Positions 50,091 through 57,959 of a DNA stretch of 64,000 bases are shown piece after piece. Origin of the DNA: Aureivirga sp. CE67. GTDB lineage: Bacteria > Bacteroidota > Bacteroidia > Flavobacteriales > Flavobacteriaceae. The stretch covers positions 1 to 64,000 of the forward strand of contig NZ_JADOTV010000023.1 of NCBI RefSeq assembly GCF_015767245.1, in the 5' to 3' direction. Under the pieces are notes generated by a model. The model was given only the letters and a program-made list of their open reading frames with translations, ran no database searches and was not told the origin of the DNA. The stretch's first letter is position 1. Each line of letters opens with the position of its first letter. The position numbers and the translations under genes are program-made.

Positions 50091-50609
50091 TTCTTTTCGA
50101 ATCCTACTAAGCTGAGTTGGTGTAATACCTAAGTATTGTGCAATATAATAATGAGGAATTCGATTTAATAAACCTGGATAATCATCTAAAAAATGTTTGT
50201 ATTTGTCTAGTGCATTCAAATTTAAAAGAGATACTAATCTTGTCTGAAGTTGATTGTTTAACTTTTGAAATTCATTAGTGATTATTTTTGTTATTTCTCT
50301 ATTTTTATTTACCTGTGACATGACTTCTGAATAATTTGCAACAGAAATTTCACAATCACTCAAAGCCTCGATAGACATAGAAATATTTACATTAGGAATA
50401 TAACTTCCTACAATCATATCTCCTTCTTGATAAAAATGAGTTGTAATTTCTTCTCCATCATTGTTATAAACGAATCCTCTTAGAATTCCTTTCATCACTT
50501 TTCCAATTTTAATACAAGGTTCTCCTTGTTTTAAGAAAAATTCATTTTGTTTTAAAACATTAGTTTTATGTAAAGAATCATTTAATGTTTTGATTGGATA
50601 GCTTTTCAT
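50070..50609 (-). CDS. Crp/Fnr-family transcriptional regulator
   Basis: 179 residues: a cyclic-nucleotide-binding-type beta roll (~18-100, with FFLKQGEPCIKIGKVMKGILRGF), a dimer helix and a shortened winged helix-turn-helix (IPHYYIAQYLGITPTQLSRIRKEFI, ~150-174). This compact form is common in Bacteroidota. The ligand is not predictable; the residues that hold cAMP in CRP are not present. It is flanked by two minus-strand genes, each with the same 18-bp sequence upstream, which makes it the probable regulator of both. Its own 3' end forms part of one of these sites. ATG at 50609. Confidence 0.85.
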   Translation of the reverse strand: MKSYPIKTLNDSLHKTNVLKQNEFFLKQGEPCIKIGKVMKGILRGFVYNNDGEEITTHFYQEGDMIVGSYIPNVNISMSIEALSDCEISVANYSEVMSQVNKNREITKIITNEFQKLNNQLQTRLVSLLNLNALDKYKHFLDDYPGLLNRIPHYYIAQYLGITPTQLSRIRKEFINKCK

Positions 50610-50663
50610 AATGAAAGGAATTTTTAGGAAACTAATTTTAAATTACTTTATCTCTAAGATACT

Positions 50664-51068
50664 TTAAAATTGATTAACAGCTTCCAATTTTTTTCCTGCT
50701 AAATAATAGCTAACAATAAATAAAATCATTGTAATTGATAATTTTACCACGAAAATGATACCTAAAGGATTTCCATTGATAAATGATATTAAATTAATAA
50801 TTACAAGACCTAATAAAACTGGAACAGCAGTTAATAATCCAATAATTCTTCTTTCATATGGATTTTTTAAAGCCCAAATTAAAAGAAATGTCCAACTGAA
50901 AATGAATAAACCTCCAACAGAAGTATTTAGTTTTCCTTGTAAATCTAAAACAACTCCTTGACCAATTGTACTACTGTAAAGTGAAGGAATTAAAATTATA
51001 AATCCGATAATAGCATCTAATACAATTCCGATCCAATATGGTAGTTTAATTAATGTTTCTTTTTTCAT
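50664..51068 (-). CDS. Four-helix membrane protein, probable target of the adjacent Crp-type regulator
   Basis: 134 residues from ATG 51068 (a TTG extension to 51095 reaches into the -7 element and is rejected). Four hydrophobic helices at ~8-28, 43-58, 71-93 and 103-124. DoxX-like in size and topology but without a clear signature. The regulator gene starts 54 nt downstream on the same strand and is likely read on the same transcript. The operator-like 18-mer and a perfect TAnnTTTG promoter lie upstream, so the unit (membrane protein plus regulator) may be autoregulated. Confidence 0.7.
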   Translation of the reverse strand: MKKETLIKLPYWIGIVLDAIIGFIILIPSLYSSTIGQGVVLDLQGKLNTSVGGLFIFSWTFLLIWALKNPYERRIIGLLTAVPVLLGLVIINLISFINGNPLGIIFVVKLSITMILFIVSYYLAGKKLEAVNQF

Positions 51069-51092
51069 TCTATATATGTTTTTAATTTGAGA

Positions 51093-51140
51093 CAAAATTA
51101 GAATGAGAAAACTTCATTTTCGTTTACATTTGTTGATAAA
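51093..51140 (-). promoter_or_regulatory. Putative Crp-type operator and TAATTTTG promoter of the membrane-protein/regulator unit
   Basis: TTTATCAACAAATGTAAA (51140-51123, minus strand), 22 nt, then TAATTTTG (51100-51093), then ATG at 51068. Operator centre to -7 start is 31.5 nt, identical to the copy at 50043-50090 and within 2 nt of the spacing at the FNR-type sites near 19.2 and 21.8 kb, consistent with an activator centred near -42. Confidence 0.68.
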
Positions 51141-51167
51141 GAGAAAATGAATGAAAAAATATGTATT

Positions 51168-51203
51168 TAAAAAAACAGCCCCCTGAATAGGAAGCTGTTT
51201 TAA
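51168..51203 (-). terminator. Terminator of the arrestin-like gene
   Basis: Read on the minus strand, AAAACAGC pairs with GCTGTTTT around an ~14-nt loop and is followed by a T-rich tail. It lies just after the stop of the gene ending at 51226. Confidence 0.75.
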
Positions 51204-51225
51204 AAATATATAATGTAAATAGATG

Positions 51226-51705
51226 TTATCTAATTTCAATTGCATTCCATCCTGAATCTGGATCATTTCCTGCACAGTCTACACCAGCATAAAATTCCCA
51301 CTCGTGTCTTGCATGTACACCACGGTATGTTAAAGGAACATTGTGAGGAATCGGGCAATCATATTCGAAAGTATATTCTGTATTTGCTTCTAAAGTTTGC
51401 ATTCCTGTTACTTCGTATGAATTTTTATAAGTTTCCGTAGATTTTCTGATAGTTTCTACATCTCTTTCTAATTCTCCATCTTCCATTTCGTACTCTACTT
51501 TTGAAACATCTACATATTCACTAGCACGAACTTTTAGATATAAGTGATTCATATTGATTTCACTATCTTTTACACGAACTTTGATTACTAAAGGTAAGCT
51601 TCCGTTGATTTTTGTATCTACATCCGGATTTAAATATATTCTTACATCAGCACTATTTCCTGTGATGAAATTCGCTGCTTTTTTGATTGAGTCAAATAAT
51701 CCCAT
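51226..51705 (-). CDS. Arrestin-fold protein, Spo0M-like
   Basis: 159 residues, no signal peptide. MGLFDSIKKAANFITGNSADVRIYL... opens as in Spo0M-type proteins, which adopt an arrestin-like beta-sandwich; the following strands (GSLPLVIKVRVKDSEINMNHLYLKVRASE, then TYEFEYDCPIPHNVPLTYRG-like, here EYTFEYDCPIPHNVPLTYRG) fit the arrestin-N and -C strand order in shortened form. Such proteins bind other proteins in envelope or sporulation control in Gram-positives; here the role is unknown. Single gene with its own terminator. Confidence 0.55.
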   Translation of the reverse strand: MGLFDSIKKAANFITGNSADVRIYLNPDVDTKINGSLPLVIKVRVKDSEINMNHLYLKVRASEYVDVSKVEYEMEDGELERDVETIRKSTETYKNSYEVTGMQTLEANTEYTFEYDCPIPHNVPLTYRGVHARHEWEFYAGVDCAGNDPDSGWNAIEIR

Positions 51706-51793
51706 TTTTTTGTGTATTTTGTTAAATTTTCACACAAATATAGAGAAATATTAAATTTAAATCAAAATTATAAATATTTAATTATCAATATGT

Positions 51794-52846
51794 TTAATTT
51801 TTGTAAACGTTTTTTATAATTTCTTCAACAGGCTTATTATTAACAATCCAAGTAGTTTTGTTTTCATCTGGAATAGAACCAAAATACCATTCCCAGAAAA
51901 AACCGCCATGCATCCAATCTTCTTCCCAAAAAGTATTATAAAAGCCTATATAACCATTATTTTGTGCTTCAAAATTTACATTGTCAGAAAATTCTGGAAG
52001 TTCCCAATGTTTCCATGCAGCATAATCAATACTACGAAAACCATATTCTGTAAACAAAACAGGTTTTTGGTACGTACAGCTAAATTCTTGTAATTTTTCC
52101 TTTACCGGTGCATAACCTTTTTCTACATCTTCCACAGAAGGTGTTTTTTTATTAATCAACGGAAAATAAGAATTCACTCCAATGTAATCTAAATCTCCCC
52201 AAAATTCTACGTGAGAAAACTCATCCCAGTTAGAGCTATAAGTAAGTTTTAAATTCGGAAAATCCGTTTTAATTCGTTTTGCCAATCTAGAAAAAAAAGC
52301 AGGTCTTCTTCTAGAAAATTCTTTTAATTCATTTCCAATAGATAAAAGTTTAAATTCTGGATAAATAACAGAAAGCTCAGCAAAACCATAATAAAATTCT
52401 TCATATGCAGCTTCTATTTCTTCCCATTCTTCTTCTGATTTTACATGAAAATCGACCCAATAATGACCTCCATCAACAGACCAAAAAGCTGTCAATGGTT
52501 TGATCATAATATTTTCAATTCCGTTTAGTCGAACATTTTTGATAATTTCATGCATTTTATAAACTTCATCATGTGTCGGAAATTTATAAGGTTTTGAAGG
52601 TGTATTTTCTCCCGATTTATTTATGCTGATAAGTGGAGTAAGTGCAATCCAATTTGCGTTTGTTTTTTCTTTCAGTTGTAAATTATAAAATGCATCTGCT
52701 AGTTGCCAAGTTTGTAAAATAGAACCACCTTTGATTTTTTCTTCAACTATTTCAACACTATTTTCACAAGGATCCGGAAGAGTAGGAATTTCTTTTTCAC
52801 AAGAAAAAATAAAAAACAAAGGGATAATGAGTAAAAGTTTTTTCAT
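51794..52846 (-). CDS. Glycoside hydrolase family 113-like lipoprotein
   Basis: 350 residues. Signal peptide ends at lipobox Cys16. The chain is a TIM barrel of clan GH-A: the acid/base Glu173 in SIGNELKEF at the end of strand 4 and the nucleophile Glu267 in VLFTEYGFRS at strand 7 are both present, as is the WSVDGGHYWVDFH segment of GH113. Characterised GH113 enzymes are beta-mannanases, so the predicted reaction is endo-hydrolysis of beta-1,4-mannan. No SusC/SusD pair or other sugar-degrading genes surround it, so it is not part of a typical utilisation locus. Confidence 0.82.
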   Translation of the reverse strand: MKKLLLIIPLFFIFSCEKEIPTLPDPCENSVEIVEEKIKGGSILQTWQLADAFYNLQLKEKTNANWIALTPLISINKSGENTPSKPYKFPTHDEVYKMHEIIKNVRLNGIENIMIKPLTAFWSVDGGHYWVDFHVKSEEEWEEIEAAYEEFYYGFAELSVIYPEFKLLSIGNELKEFSRRRPAFFSRLAKRIKTDFPNLKLTYSSNWDEFSHVEFWGDLDYIGVNSYFPLINKKTPSVEDVEKGYAPVKEKLQEFSCTYQKPVLFTEYGFRSIDYAAWKHWELPEFSDNVNFEAQNNGYIGFYNTFWEEDWMHGGFFWEWYFGSIPDENKTTWIVNNKPVEEIIKNVYKN

Positions 52847-52878
52847 AGCGAGATTAAATTTTACCCAAAAATAATAAA

Positions 52879-52910
52879 AAAAGGTTATCTCAATGAAGAA
52901 ATAACCTTTT
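52879..52910 (-). terminator. Terminator of the fdhD-formate dehydrogenase operon
   Basis: Minus strand: AAAAGGTTAT (52910-52901) pairs with ATAACCTTTT (52888-52879) and is followed by a T-run. It lies 22 nt after the last gene of the operon. Confidence 0.8.
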
Positions 52911-52931
52911 GTAAAATATGTTTCTAAAAGC

Positions 52932-53123
52932 TTAGAAAGTATTTAATAGACCAAAAAGAATAATGACGAATCCAAGGATTTTCATCAATTTTCCATTTTG
53001 TTGATACCATTCTTCCTCTAACTTTTTATTGTTTCTTTTTTTAAATGGATTAATTACTTTGAAAGCAACTAAAAGGATAATTCCACCTAAAATGATATTT
53101 ACAATTCCTAAAAGACTAAGCAT
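52932..53123 (-). CDS. Small two-helix membrane protein, coupled to the formate dehydrogenase gene
   Basis: 63 residues with two hydrophobic helices (~3-24 and ~45-61) around a Lys/Arg-rich loop (NPFKKRNNKKLEEEWYQQ). Its ATG lies inside the last codons of the formate dehydrogenase gene (8-nt overlap, different frame), so it is translationally coupled, which supports it as a real gene despite its size. It may anchor the dehydrogenase or link it to the quinone pool; that is inference from position only. Confidence 0.72.
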   Translation of the reverse strand: MLSLLGIVNIILGGIILLVAFKVINPFKKRNNKKLEEEWYQQNGKLMKILGFVIILFGLLNTF

Positions 53124-55431
53124 ATTTATTATTTCCAGTTTTATGAATTGTCATAATAATAGTTTTCGAAGTAGGAGTATTACTAATATCCGCTTTACTT
53201 CTAATCGGTACTAAAACATTCGTTTCAGGGAAATATGTTGCAGTACATCTTCTTGGAATCGAACAAGGAATTACTAAGAATTTATGTGCTTCACGAACTT
53301 CTCCGTGGAAGTGACTTTTTAAATCTACTTCGTCTAATTTCTTTAATCCCATTTCTTGCATGTCTTCCATATTCATGAAAACCACACGTCTTTCATGTAA
53401 AACTCCACGATAACGATCATCTAAACCATAAATTGTCGTATTGTATTGATCATGTGTTCTGATAGTCATCATCAAGAATTGATCTTTTTCTAAAACAATT
53501 TCAGATGGTTTATTGATTGTGAAGTTCGCTTTTCCAGTATGTGTTGGTTTGAAGTCTTTTGCTCTCGCATTATTTGGTAAATAGAATCCACCTTTGATAC
53601 GAACTCTTTCATTATAATTTTCAAAACCAGGAATTGTTGCTTCAATTTTATTACGAATTAAATCATAATTAGAAACTAATTTGCTCCATTCTACTTTTGA
53701 ATCTTTAAGTGTAGCTTCCGCCAATCCAGCAACAATTGCAGGTTCACTTAATAATTGATCTGAAAGAGGTTTTAAATCTCCATGCGATTGGTGTACAACT
53801 CCCATAGAATTTTCAACAGAAACAAATTGCGATCCACTTTCTTGCATGTCTTTTTCAGTTCTTCCAATACAAGGTAAAATCAATGCTTCTTTTCCATGAA
53901 TTAGGTGCGAACGATTTAATTTTGTAGAAACATGTACTGTTAAATTACATTTTCTTAAAGCATCTCCGGTAAACTCTGTATCTGGAGTTGCAGAAATAAA
54001 GTTTCCACCCATTCCGAAGAAAACTTTTGCTTTATTTTCATGCATAGCTTCAATTGCCTCTACAACATCATAACCATGCTTTCTTGGCGCAGTGAAACCA
54101 AATTCTTTATCTAAATTCGCTAAGAAACCTTCTTTTGGTTTTTCCCAAATTCCCATCGTTCTGTCTCCCTGAACATTTGAGTGACCACGAACAGGGCAGG
54201 TTCCAGCTCCTTTTTTTCCAATACTTCCTTTTAATAAAAGTAAATTCACAACCTCACGAATATTATCTACTCCGTTTTTATGTTGTGTTAATCCCATTGC
54301 CCAACAAATGATGATGTTTTTATTTTCTAAAACCATTTGTGCAGCCTCACGGATTTTTGCTTCTTCAATTCCAGTTTGTGGAACTAATTCTTCGAAAGAA
54401 TATTTCTTTAAATCTGAAATGAAATCTTCATACCCTTTTGTGTGTTCTTCAATGAATTTATGATCGAAAACAGTTCCAGGGTTTTTTTCTTCTTCCTCTA
54501 AAAGTAAAAGCATGATTGCTTTCAATAAAGCAACATCTCCATTAATTTTTACTTGTAAATATAAATCTGTCAAATGTGTTCCATCTCCAAACCAGTTTAA
54601 TGGATTTTGAGGATCTGTAAAGTTGATTAATCCAACTTCCTCTAAAGGATTCACAGACATGATTTTTCCACCATTTTTCTTAGTTTCTTTTAAAGCACTA
54701 AGCATTCTTGGGTGATTTGTTCCAGGATTTTGCCCCATAACAATCACTAAATCTGCATGGTTAAAATCATCTAAAGTAACCGAACCTTTCCCTATTCCTA
54801 AAGTTTCAGAAAGTCCAGCTCCACTAGATTCATGACACATATTAGAACAATCAGGAAGATTGTTTGTCCCAAATTGACGAACGAATAATTGATAAAGAAA
54901 AGCCGCTTCGTTACTAGTTCTTCCAGAAGTATAGAAAATTGCCTCATCTGGAGAATTTAAACTGTTTAATTCTTTTCCGATTAATTGGAAAGCATCCTTC
55001 CAAGAAATTTCTTCATAGTTTGAAGCCCCTTCTTTTAAATACATCGGATGTGTAATTCTTCCTTTTTTTCCTAATTCATAATCTGATAATTCAGAAAGAG
55101 ATTCTACAGTATGTGTAGCGAAAAACATTGGAGTTACACGTTCTTTTGTAGCTTCTTCCGCAACAGCTTTTGCTCCATTCTCACAATATTCTGCTAAGAA
55201 AGCTCTCTTTTCATCTGGATCAGGCCAAGCACATCCTGGGCAATCAAAACCATCTTTTTGGTTTAATTTTGCTAAAAGTTCAATTCCTTTTACAACACCA
55301 ACTTCATCTTTGATATGAGTTAATGCTGATTTTACTGCTTTTACTCCAGCAGCAGTTTTAGGAACTTTTGTGAATTCTATACCTGTATATTCCTCAGGTG
55401 GTTGTGCATGTGGTTTATTTTTGTCGCTCAT
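53116..55431 (-). CDS. Molybdopterin oxidoreductase of the FdhF/YdeP family
   Basis: 771 residues. N-terminal FDCPGCAWPDP (~62-72) is the family mark and supplies part of the [4Fe-4S] site; DCSNMCHESSGAGLSETLGIGKG (~190-212) and NPGTNHPRM (~236-244) bind the bis-MGD cofactor; the C-terminal molydop-binding domain contains RTHDQYNTTIYG (~690). The E. coli homologue YdeP is linked to acid resistance and its substrate is not settled; formate is presumed. FdhD, the sulfurtransferase for formate dehydrogenases, is encoded 7 nt upstream, which supports a formate dehydrogenase role. No signal peptide: cytoplasmic. Confidence 0.9.
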   Translation of the reverse strand: MSDKNKPHAQPPEEYTGIEFTKVPKTAAGVKAVKSALTHIKDEVGVVKGIELLAKLNQKDGFDCPGCAWPDPDEKRAFLAEYCENGAKAVAEEATKERVTPMFFATHTVESLSELSDYELGKKGRITHPMYLKEGASNYEEISWKDAFQLIGKELNSLNSPDEAIFYTSGRTSNEAAFLYQLFVRQFGTNNLPDCSNMCHESSGAGLSETLGIGKGSVTLDDFNHADLVIVMGQNPGTNHPRMLSALKETKKNGGKIMSVNPLEEVGLINFTDPQNPLNWFGDGTHLTDLYLQVKINGDVALLKAIMLLLLEEEEKNPGTVFDHKFIEEHTKGYEDFISDLKKYSFEELVPQTGIEEAKIREAAQMVLENKNIIICWAMGLTQHKNGVDNIREVVNLLLLKGSIGKKGAGTCPVRGHSNVQGDRTMGIWEKPKEGFLANLDKEFGFTAPRKHGYDVVEAIEAMHENKAKVFFGMGGNFISATPDTEFTGDALRKCNLTVHVSTKLNRSHLIHGKEALILPCIGRTEKDMQESGSQFVSVENSMGVVHQSHGDLKPLSDQLLSEPAIVAGLAEATLKDSKVEWSKLVSNYDLIRNKIEATIPGFENYNERVRIKGGFYLPNNARAKDFKPTHTGKANFTINKPSEIVLEKDQFLMMTIRTHDQYNTTIYGLDDRYRGVLHERRVVFMNMEDMQEMGLKKLDEVDLKSHFHGEVREAHKFLVIPCSIPRRCTATYFPETNVLVPIRSKADISNTPTSKTIIMTIHKTGNNKYA

Positions 55432-55438
55432 CTTTGGG

Positions 55439-56233
55439 TTAAAATTTTATATGGTTTGGAGTTGCATAAATAGTTAGTTTTTCGTCTCTTGTAAATCCAA
55501 TCAGACAAATTCCGAATTCTTTTGCATAATCAACAGCAAGAGAAGAACAAGCAGAAACTGCTATAATTACAGGAATTTTAGCTATAAAAGCTTTGGAAAT
55601 AATTTCATAAGAAACTCGACCACTAACTAAAAGGTAGTTTGCTTCTTTCAAGTTTTGATTTTCAATTAAAGAACCAACTGCTTTATCAACAGCATTGTGT
55701 CTACCAATATCCTCGCGAATCGTGATTAGTTCTTTATTTTTATTAAAAATCGAAGCAGCATGACTTCCACCAGTGTTTTTAAATAATAGTTGTTTTTCTC
55801 CCATTTCATCAAACATCTCCTTGATTTTAGACGCATTCAGAGTTTGTTTAATGTTTAGAGAATTTCCTTTTAAAGTTATATCGTCAAGTTTTTGTTTTCC
55901 ACAAATTCCACAAGAAGAAACTGATAGTAAAGTTCTTTTATTTAAATACCCTTTTCCAAGTTTTTCTTTAGGGACAATGACGTCATAAACCGAAAATCCG
56001 TTGTCTTCTTCAGAAACCAAACGAATCTCCAATTTTTCTTTCTTTTTATAAATATCTTCAGCATACAGCAATCCTCGTATCAAATCTTCATCATGATCTG
56101 GTGTTCGCATTACAACAGTATAAGGTTCTCCGTTAATATTAATTTGAAGTGCAGCCTCGATGACTAAGTTGTCTTGAACAAGTTTATTGCTAGTTGCTGT
56201 TACCTTTATTCCTTCGTAAGTTGAAGTTTGCAT
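55439..56233 (-). CDS. fdhD: Formate dehydrogenase accessory sulfurtransferase FdhD
   Basis: 264 residues. The essential C-x2-C loop is SSCGICGK (Cys108, Cys111). The cofactor-binding parts are present: FKNTGGSHAASIF (~150-162), REDIGRHNAVDKAVG (~172-186) and LLVSGRVSYEII (~200-211). FdhD moves sulfur from a cysteine desulfurase to the Mo-bis-MGD cofactor of formate dehydrogenases, which is required for activity. First gene of a three-gene operon with the YdeP-type enzyme and the small membrane protein. Confidence 0.95.
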   Translation of the reverse strand: MQTSTYEGIKVTATSNKLVQDNLVIEAALQININGEPYTVVMRTPDHDEDLIRGLLYAEDIYKKKEKLEIRLVSEEDNGFSVYDVIVPKEKLGKGYLNKRTLLSVSSCGICGKQKLDDITLKGNSLNIKQTLNASKIKEMFDEMGEKQLLFKNTGGSHAASIFNKNKELITIREDIGRHNAVDKAVGSLIENQNLKEANYLLVSGRVSYEIISKAFIAKIPVIIAVSACSSLAVDYAKEFGICLIGFTRDEKLTIYATPNHIKF

Positions 56234-56492
56234 GTAAACTTATTTTAGCACGTAAATTTAAGAAAAATCTTATTATCAAATGTTAACTAAAAAATGATTT
56301 GTAAAAGGACGAAATAAATACGTAATTATTACGTCTATTGCTAATAATTAACAGTTTTTATAGGGAGTTTTAACTTCTAGTTTTAATAATTAAAAGTTAA
56401 CGGAAAATATAACAGTTTATTAGGTTAATCTTTTCCAAAACTGAAAGTTCATTACTTATTAAAGTTATAATTTAGTAGTCCAATACATAAAA

Positions 56493-56571
56493 ATACCGAG
56501 AGGTATAAGTAGACGACCCCATAACGTTTTACTTGATAAGCTAGAGAATTTATCTCTAGCTTATTTTTTTA
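56493..56571 (+). ncRNA. Candidate small RNA or structured leader with intrinsic terminator
   Basis: In the 322-base gap upstream of fdhD, on the plus strand: ATACC-GAGA-GGTAT (56493-56506), a 5-bp stem with a GNRA tetraloop, then AAGTA/TACTT (56507-56511, 56530-56534) enclosing GACGACCCC, then a perfect 12-bp stem ATAAGCTAGAGA/TCTCTAGCTTAT (56536-56547, 56553-56564) followed by T7. The last hairpin overlaps the end of the convergent methyltransferase gene. No coding frame; the 5' end is not clear. It may instead be only the terminator of that gene plus a regulatory leader. Weak call. Confidence 0.35.
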
Positions 56572-57728
56572 CATACTAAAATACAAGGTTTTTCATTTAG
56601 GTCTGTAGTGAAAAATAAATAGGTATTTCCACCATCTTTGATTCCTGTTTTTTTACGTATTTGTGCTACCGTTTCTGGGAAATTTCTTGTCGTGATGTTT
56701 GCTTTTTTTTCTGGTAAAAGTTTTTTCAATACCTTTTTTTGATAAGGAATAATTTGCTCAATCTCAAAAGTTCTACCAGGAAAATCAATCAGCTTATCAG
56801 ATGTGTAAAGATGACTGTTTTGGTGTAATTTATCTAAAGAAAGTTGCTCACTGATTTGTTTAAATCCACCAGATTTTAGGATAGCCGTATTTGGTTCGTA
56901 TAAATATTTTTTAGGTAAATCATAAATTGCAAAAGCTTCTTTTTCCCAATTAAAATCAAAATATTCATTTCCTTTTTTAGTTAGGTTTATTGTTTTTATT
57001 TCTAAAGAAGTTTCTTTTTTCTCCAAAATAAAAAGTAATTCTTTTACTTCATTTTCTAAAGCTACAATATGAATTTCGGTAACATATTGAAGTTCATTTA
57101 TTGCACTTTGTAAATCTAAAATAGGAGAAGTTTTGATTAAAATTTTATCCGAATGTTCGAAAAGTAAATCTAAATTTTCTGGAACATTTGGAAGACAATC
57201 GGCTAATAAGAAAACTTTTCCTTTAGCATCATTTCTACGAGATGGGTCGATGTAAATCCAATCGAATTTTAGAGCGGTTTTTAAATATTCTAAACTATCC
57301 TGATTTATTGTTTGAATATTGCTTGCTTTTAAAACTTTAAAATTATGTGTTACAATTTCTGAAAGTTCTGAATTCAATTCGCAATGAAAAACATTTTTAC
57401 ATTTTTTTGAAAAATAATAACAATCAATTCCAAAACCACCAGTTAAGTCAATAATTGAATCACCTGAAACCAGGTTTGCTTTGTATTCTGCTGTTTTTTC
57501 AGAAGAACTTTGTTCTAGATTCAATTTGTTTGGAAAAATGATATTTTCAGTTTCAAACCAAATAGGGATTTTTGTTTTTGCTTTTTTCTTACAAATAATT
57601 TGATTTACAATTTCTTGCATCGTCACGTTTTCAAACGGACTTTTCTTGAAAATCAGTTTTTTTGTGTCTTGGTTTAAATTGTCTTGAATAAACTTCTGAA
57701 TATCAGTTTGTAAAAATGTTGTTTTCAA
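56556..57728 (-). CDS. THUMP-like-domain class I SAM-dependent methyltransferase
   Basis: 390 residues. Rossmann methyltransferase core with motif I DLTGGFG (94-100), the acidic ribose contact in HCELNSE (~116) and motif IV YIDPSRR (159-165), which resembles the DPPY-type site of base methyltransferases. The C-terminal ~90 residues (PYQKKVLKKLLPEKKANITTRNFP) match the THUMP-like RNA-binding domain. RNA is the presumed substrate; the exact target is unknown. The start is TTG at 57728: a stop lies two codons upstream and no ATG is found before codon 37, by which point conserved sequence would be lost. Confidence 0.83.
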   Translation of the reverse strand: MKTTFLQTDIQKFIQDNLNQDTKKLIFKKSPFENVTMQEIVNQIICKKKAKTKIPIWFETENIIFPNKLNLEQSSSEKTAEYKANLVSGDSIIDLTGGFGIDCYYFSKKCKNVFHCELNSELSEIVTHNFKVLKASNIQTINQDSLEYLKTALKFDWIYIDPSRRNDAKGKVFLLADCLPNVPENLDLLFEHSDKILIKTSPILDLQSAINELQYVTEIHIVALENEVKELLFILEKKETSLEIKTINLTKKGNEYFDFNWEKEAFAIYDLPKKYLYEPNTAILKSGGFKQISEQLSLDKLHQNSHLYTSDKLIDFPGRTFEIEQIIPYQKKVLKKLLPEKKANITTRNFPETVAQIRKKTGIKDGGNTYLFFTTDLNEKPCILVCKKIS

Positions 57729-57800
57729 TATTTATATTTAAAAAGTTTTCTACTGCAAAAATACAGTTAAATTATTAAGTTAAATAGAAATTGCTTTTAA

Positions 57801-57836
57801 AAAAGAAACTCCCCTGAAAATTGGAGAGTTTCTTTT
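57801..57836. terminator. Hairpin terminator
   Basis: Perfect 11-bp stem AAAAGAAACTC (57801-57811) with GAGTTTCTTTT (57826-57836), in the gap between the methyltransferase start and the structured RNA element; on the minus strand it follows the AI-2E permease unit. Confidence 0.75.
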
Positions 57837-57849
57837 GATGTGTTTTCGG

Positions 57850-57958
57850 CTTAGGGATTGGAGCGGCATCCTTTTTTGCTTTTCTTCATTCTGCTGCTTT
57901 AGCAAAAAAGATATAGCGGAAAGCCCGACCTGTTCTTTGGAACAGGGAAGCTCCAAAA
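57850..57958 (+). ncRNA. Structured intergenic RNA element (multi-stem), possibly the flavobacterial flavo-1 type
   Basis: GGAGC (57860-57864) closes with GCTCC (57950-57954) around a multiloop that holds TTTTTTGCT/AGCAAAAAA (57872-57880, 57901-57909) and a perfect CCTGTTC-TTTG-GAACAGG hairpin (57929-57946). The unpaired GATATAGCGGAAAGCCCGAC stretch is much more G+C-rich than its surroundings and is, from memory, repeated in intergenic regions of many Flavobacteriaceae genomes. The name flavo-1 is my best guess and not verified; the strand is chosen from that memory. It abuts the stop of the permease gene on the other strand. Confidence 0.55.
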
Positions 57959-57959
57959 T

